This document shows positions 63,583-64,000 of a stretch of 64,000 nt of DNA, piece by piece. This DNA comes from Linyphia triangularis (taxonomy: Eukaryota > Arthropoda > Arachnida > Araneae > Linyphiidae). How positions within the stretch are numbered: position 1 is the first letter of the stretch; the number at the start of each line of letters is the position of its first letter. The position numbers and the translations under genes are program-made. The notes below the pieces were generated by a model. It was not told the DNA's origin. It did not search any database and was given only the letters and a program-made list of their open reading frames with translations. The stretch spans positions 64,859,214-64,923,213 of the forward strand of contig OZ021732.1 in the NCBI GenBank assembly GCA_963978545.1, written 5' to 3'.

Positions 63583-64000
63583 GAAAATATATAGACACTT
63601 CGTACATTTGGTACGGGAAGACTGATGCATGTGTAAGATGAATGTCAGGCACGGATCTAGAGATATATATTGGGGAGGAGAAGGGGGGGGGCGTATTGCT
63701 TATATGTGAGGAAGGTTTTTATTAATATTTTTAATAACTAATGGAGTATGGTCTAATAAATATGGAATTATTATATTTCGGGGATTTTTTTTTGTTTTGA
63801 CGTAGATGAAGACATTTTATAGAATCGAGAATATATAGACATGAGTGAGTTATAACATTTCGTAAATCTGATATGATGCAAAGCAAGTTGATGTATGTGT
63901 AAGATGATTGTCAGGCGCGGATCTAGAGAGATATAGTAGGTGAGGGGTGCGTATTGCGTACATATGGGGTAAGTTTTTATTAATATTTTTTATTACTAAT
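63583..64000. repeat. Tandem duplication, about 244-266 bp unit, cut by window end
   Basis: GTGTAAGATGAATGTCAGGC at 63631 recurs as GTGTAAGATGATTGTCAGGC at 63897. Each copy is followed by CGGATCTAGAGA, a G-rich stretch, GCGTATTGC and GTTTTTATTAATATTTTT. ATATATAGAC at 63587 recurs at 63831. The second unit runs off the right edge. Confidence 0.88.

Overview
This window looks like animal nuclear DNA, most likely from an arthropod and plausibly a spider or another chelicerate. It is strongly AT-rich and full of long homopolymers and microsatellites. It lacks long open reading frames, operons and bacterial signals. What can be recognised is tRNA-derived SINEs, Tc1/mariner-type DNA transposons, a non-LTR retrotransposon fragment and a decayed member of a multicopy arthropod protein family. 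The species assignment is inference.

Host coding sequence is minimal. There is one convincing terminal exon with a stop codon and poly(A) signal on the minus strand (50584-50717). There is one plausible small exon at the left edge (36-137, plus strand) and one weak candidate exon (56828-57002, minus strand). The window is therefore mostly intron or intergenic DNA. Nothing in it supports an operon, a biosynthetic cluster or a defence system.

Layout. 1-10 kb: candidate exon, SINE copy 1, a 121-bp tandem repeat, a foldback element at 7.6-7.9 kb, a broken arthropod gene copy at 8.1-9.2 kb and a 27-bp tandem repeat. 10-21.5 kb: AT-rich DNA with a few more GC-balanced islands and no convincing gene. 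21.5-32 kb: two very long AT microsatellites, SINE copies 2 and 3, a 1.27-kb foldback element holding a 93-bp MITE, and a CCCGA-rich repeat. 32-42.5 kb: a directly duplicated old repeat, an inverted relative of the CCCGA repeat, a two-copy tandem duplication with poly-G, a (GT)98 tract, SINE copy 4 and a pogo-like MITE. 46-50.1 kb: a mariner-type transposase remnant, a very regular 91-bp satellite with 20 registers, and a hairpin. 50.5-57 kb: the terminal exon, then a terminal-inverted-repeat element split by a LINE fragment, a 561-bp mariner-type element with perfect 25-bp ends, and a 319-bp foldback. 58.6-60.2 kb: a Tc1-like transposon with about 200-bp inverted repeats, itself hit by a 252-bp MITE. 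60.3-64 kb: short GC-rich repeats, a hairpin, and a tandem duplication cut by the window end.

The main story is layered transposition. Nested insertions give a relative chronology at three places: 24.2-25.5 kb, 52.4-54.3 kb and 58.6-60.2 kb. Family names rest on motif recognition by eye; no database search was possible.
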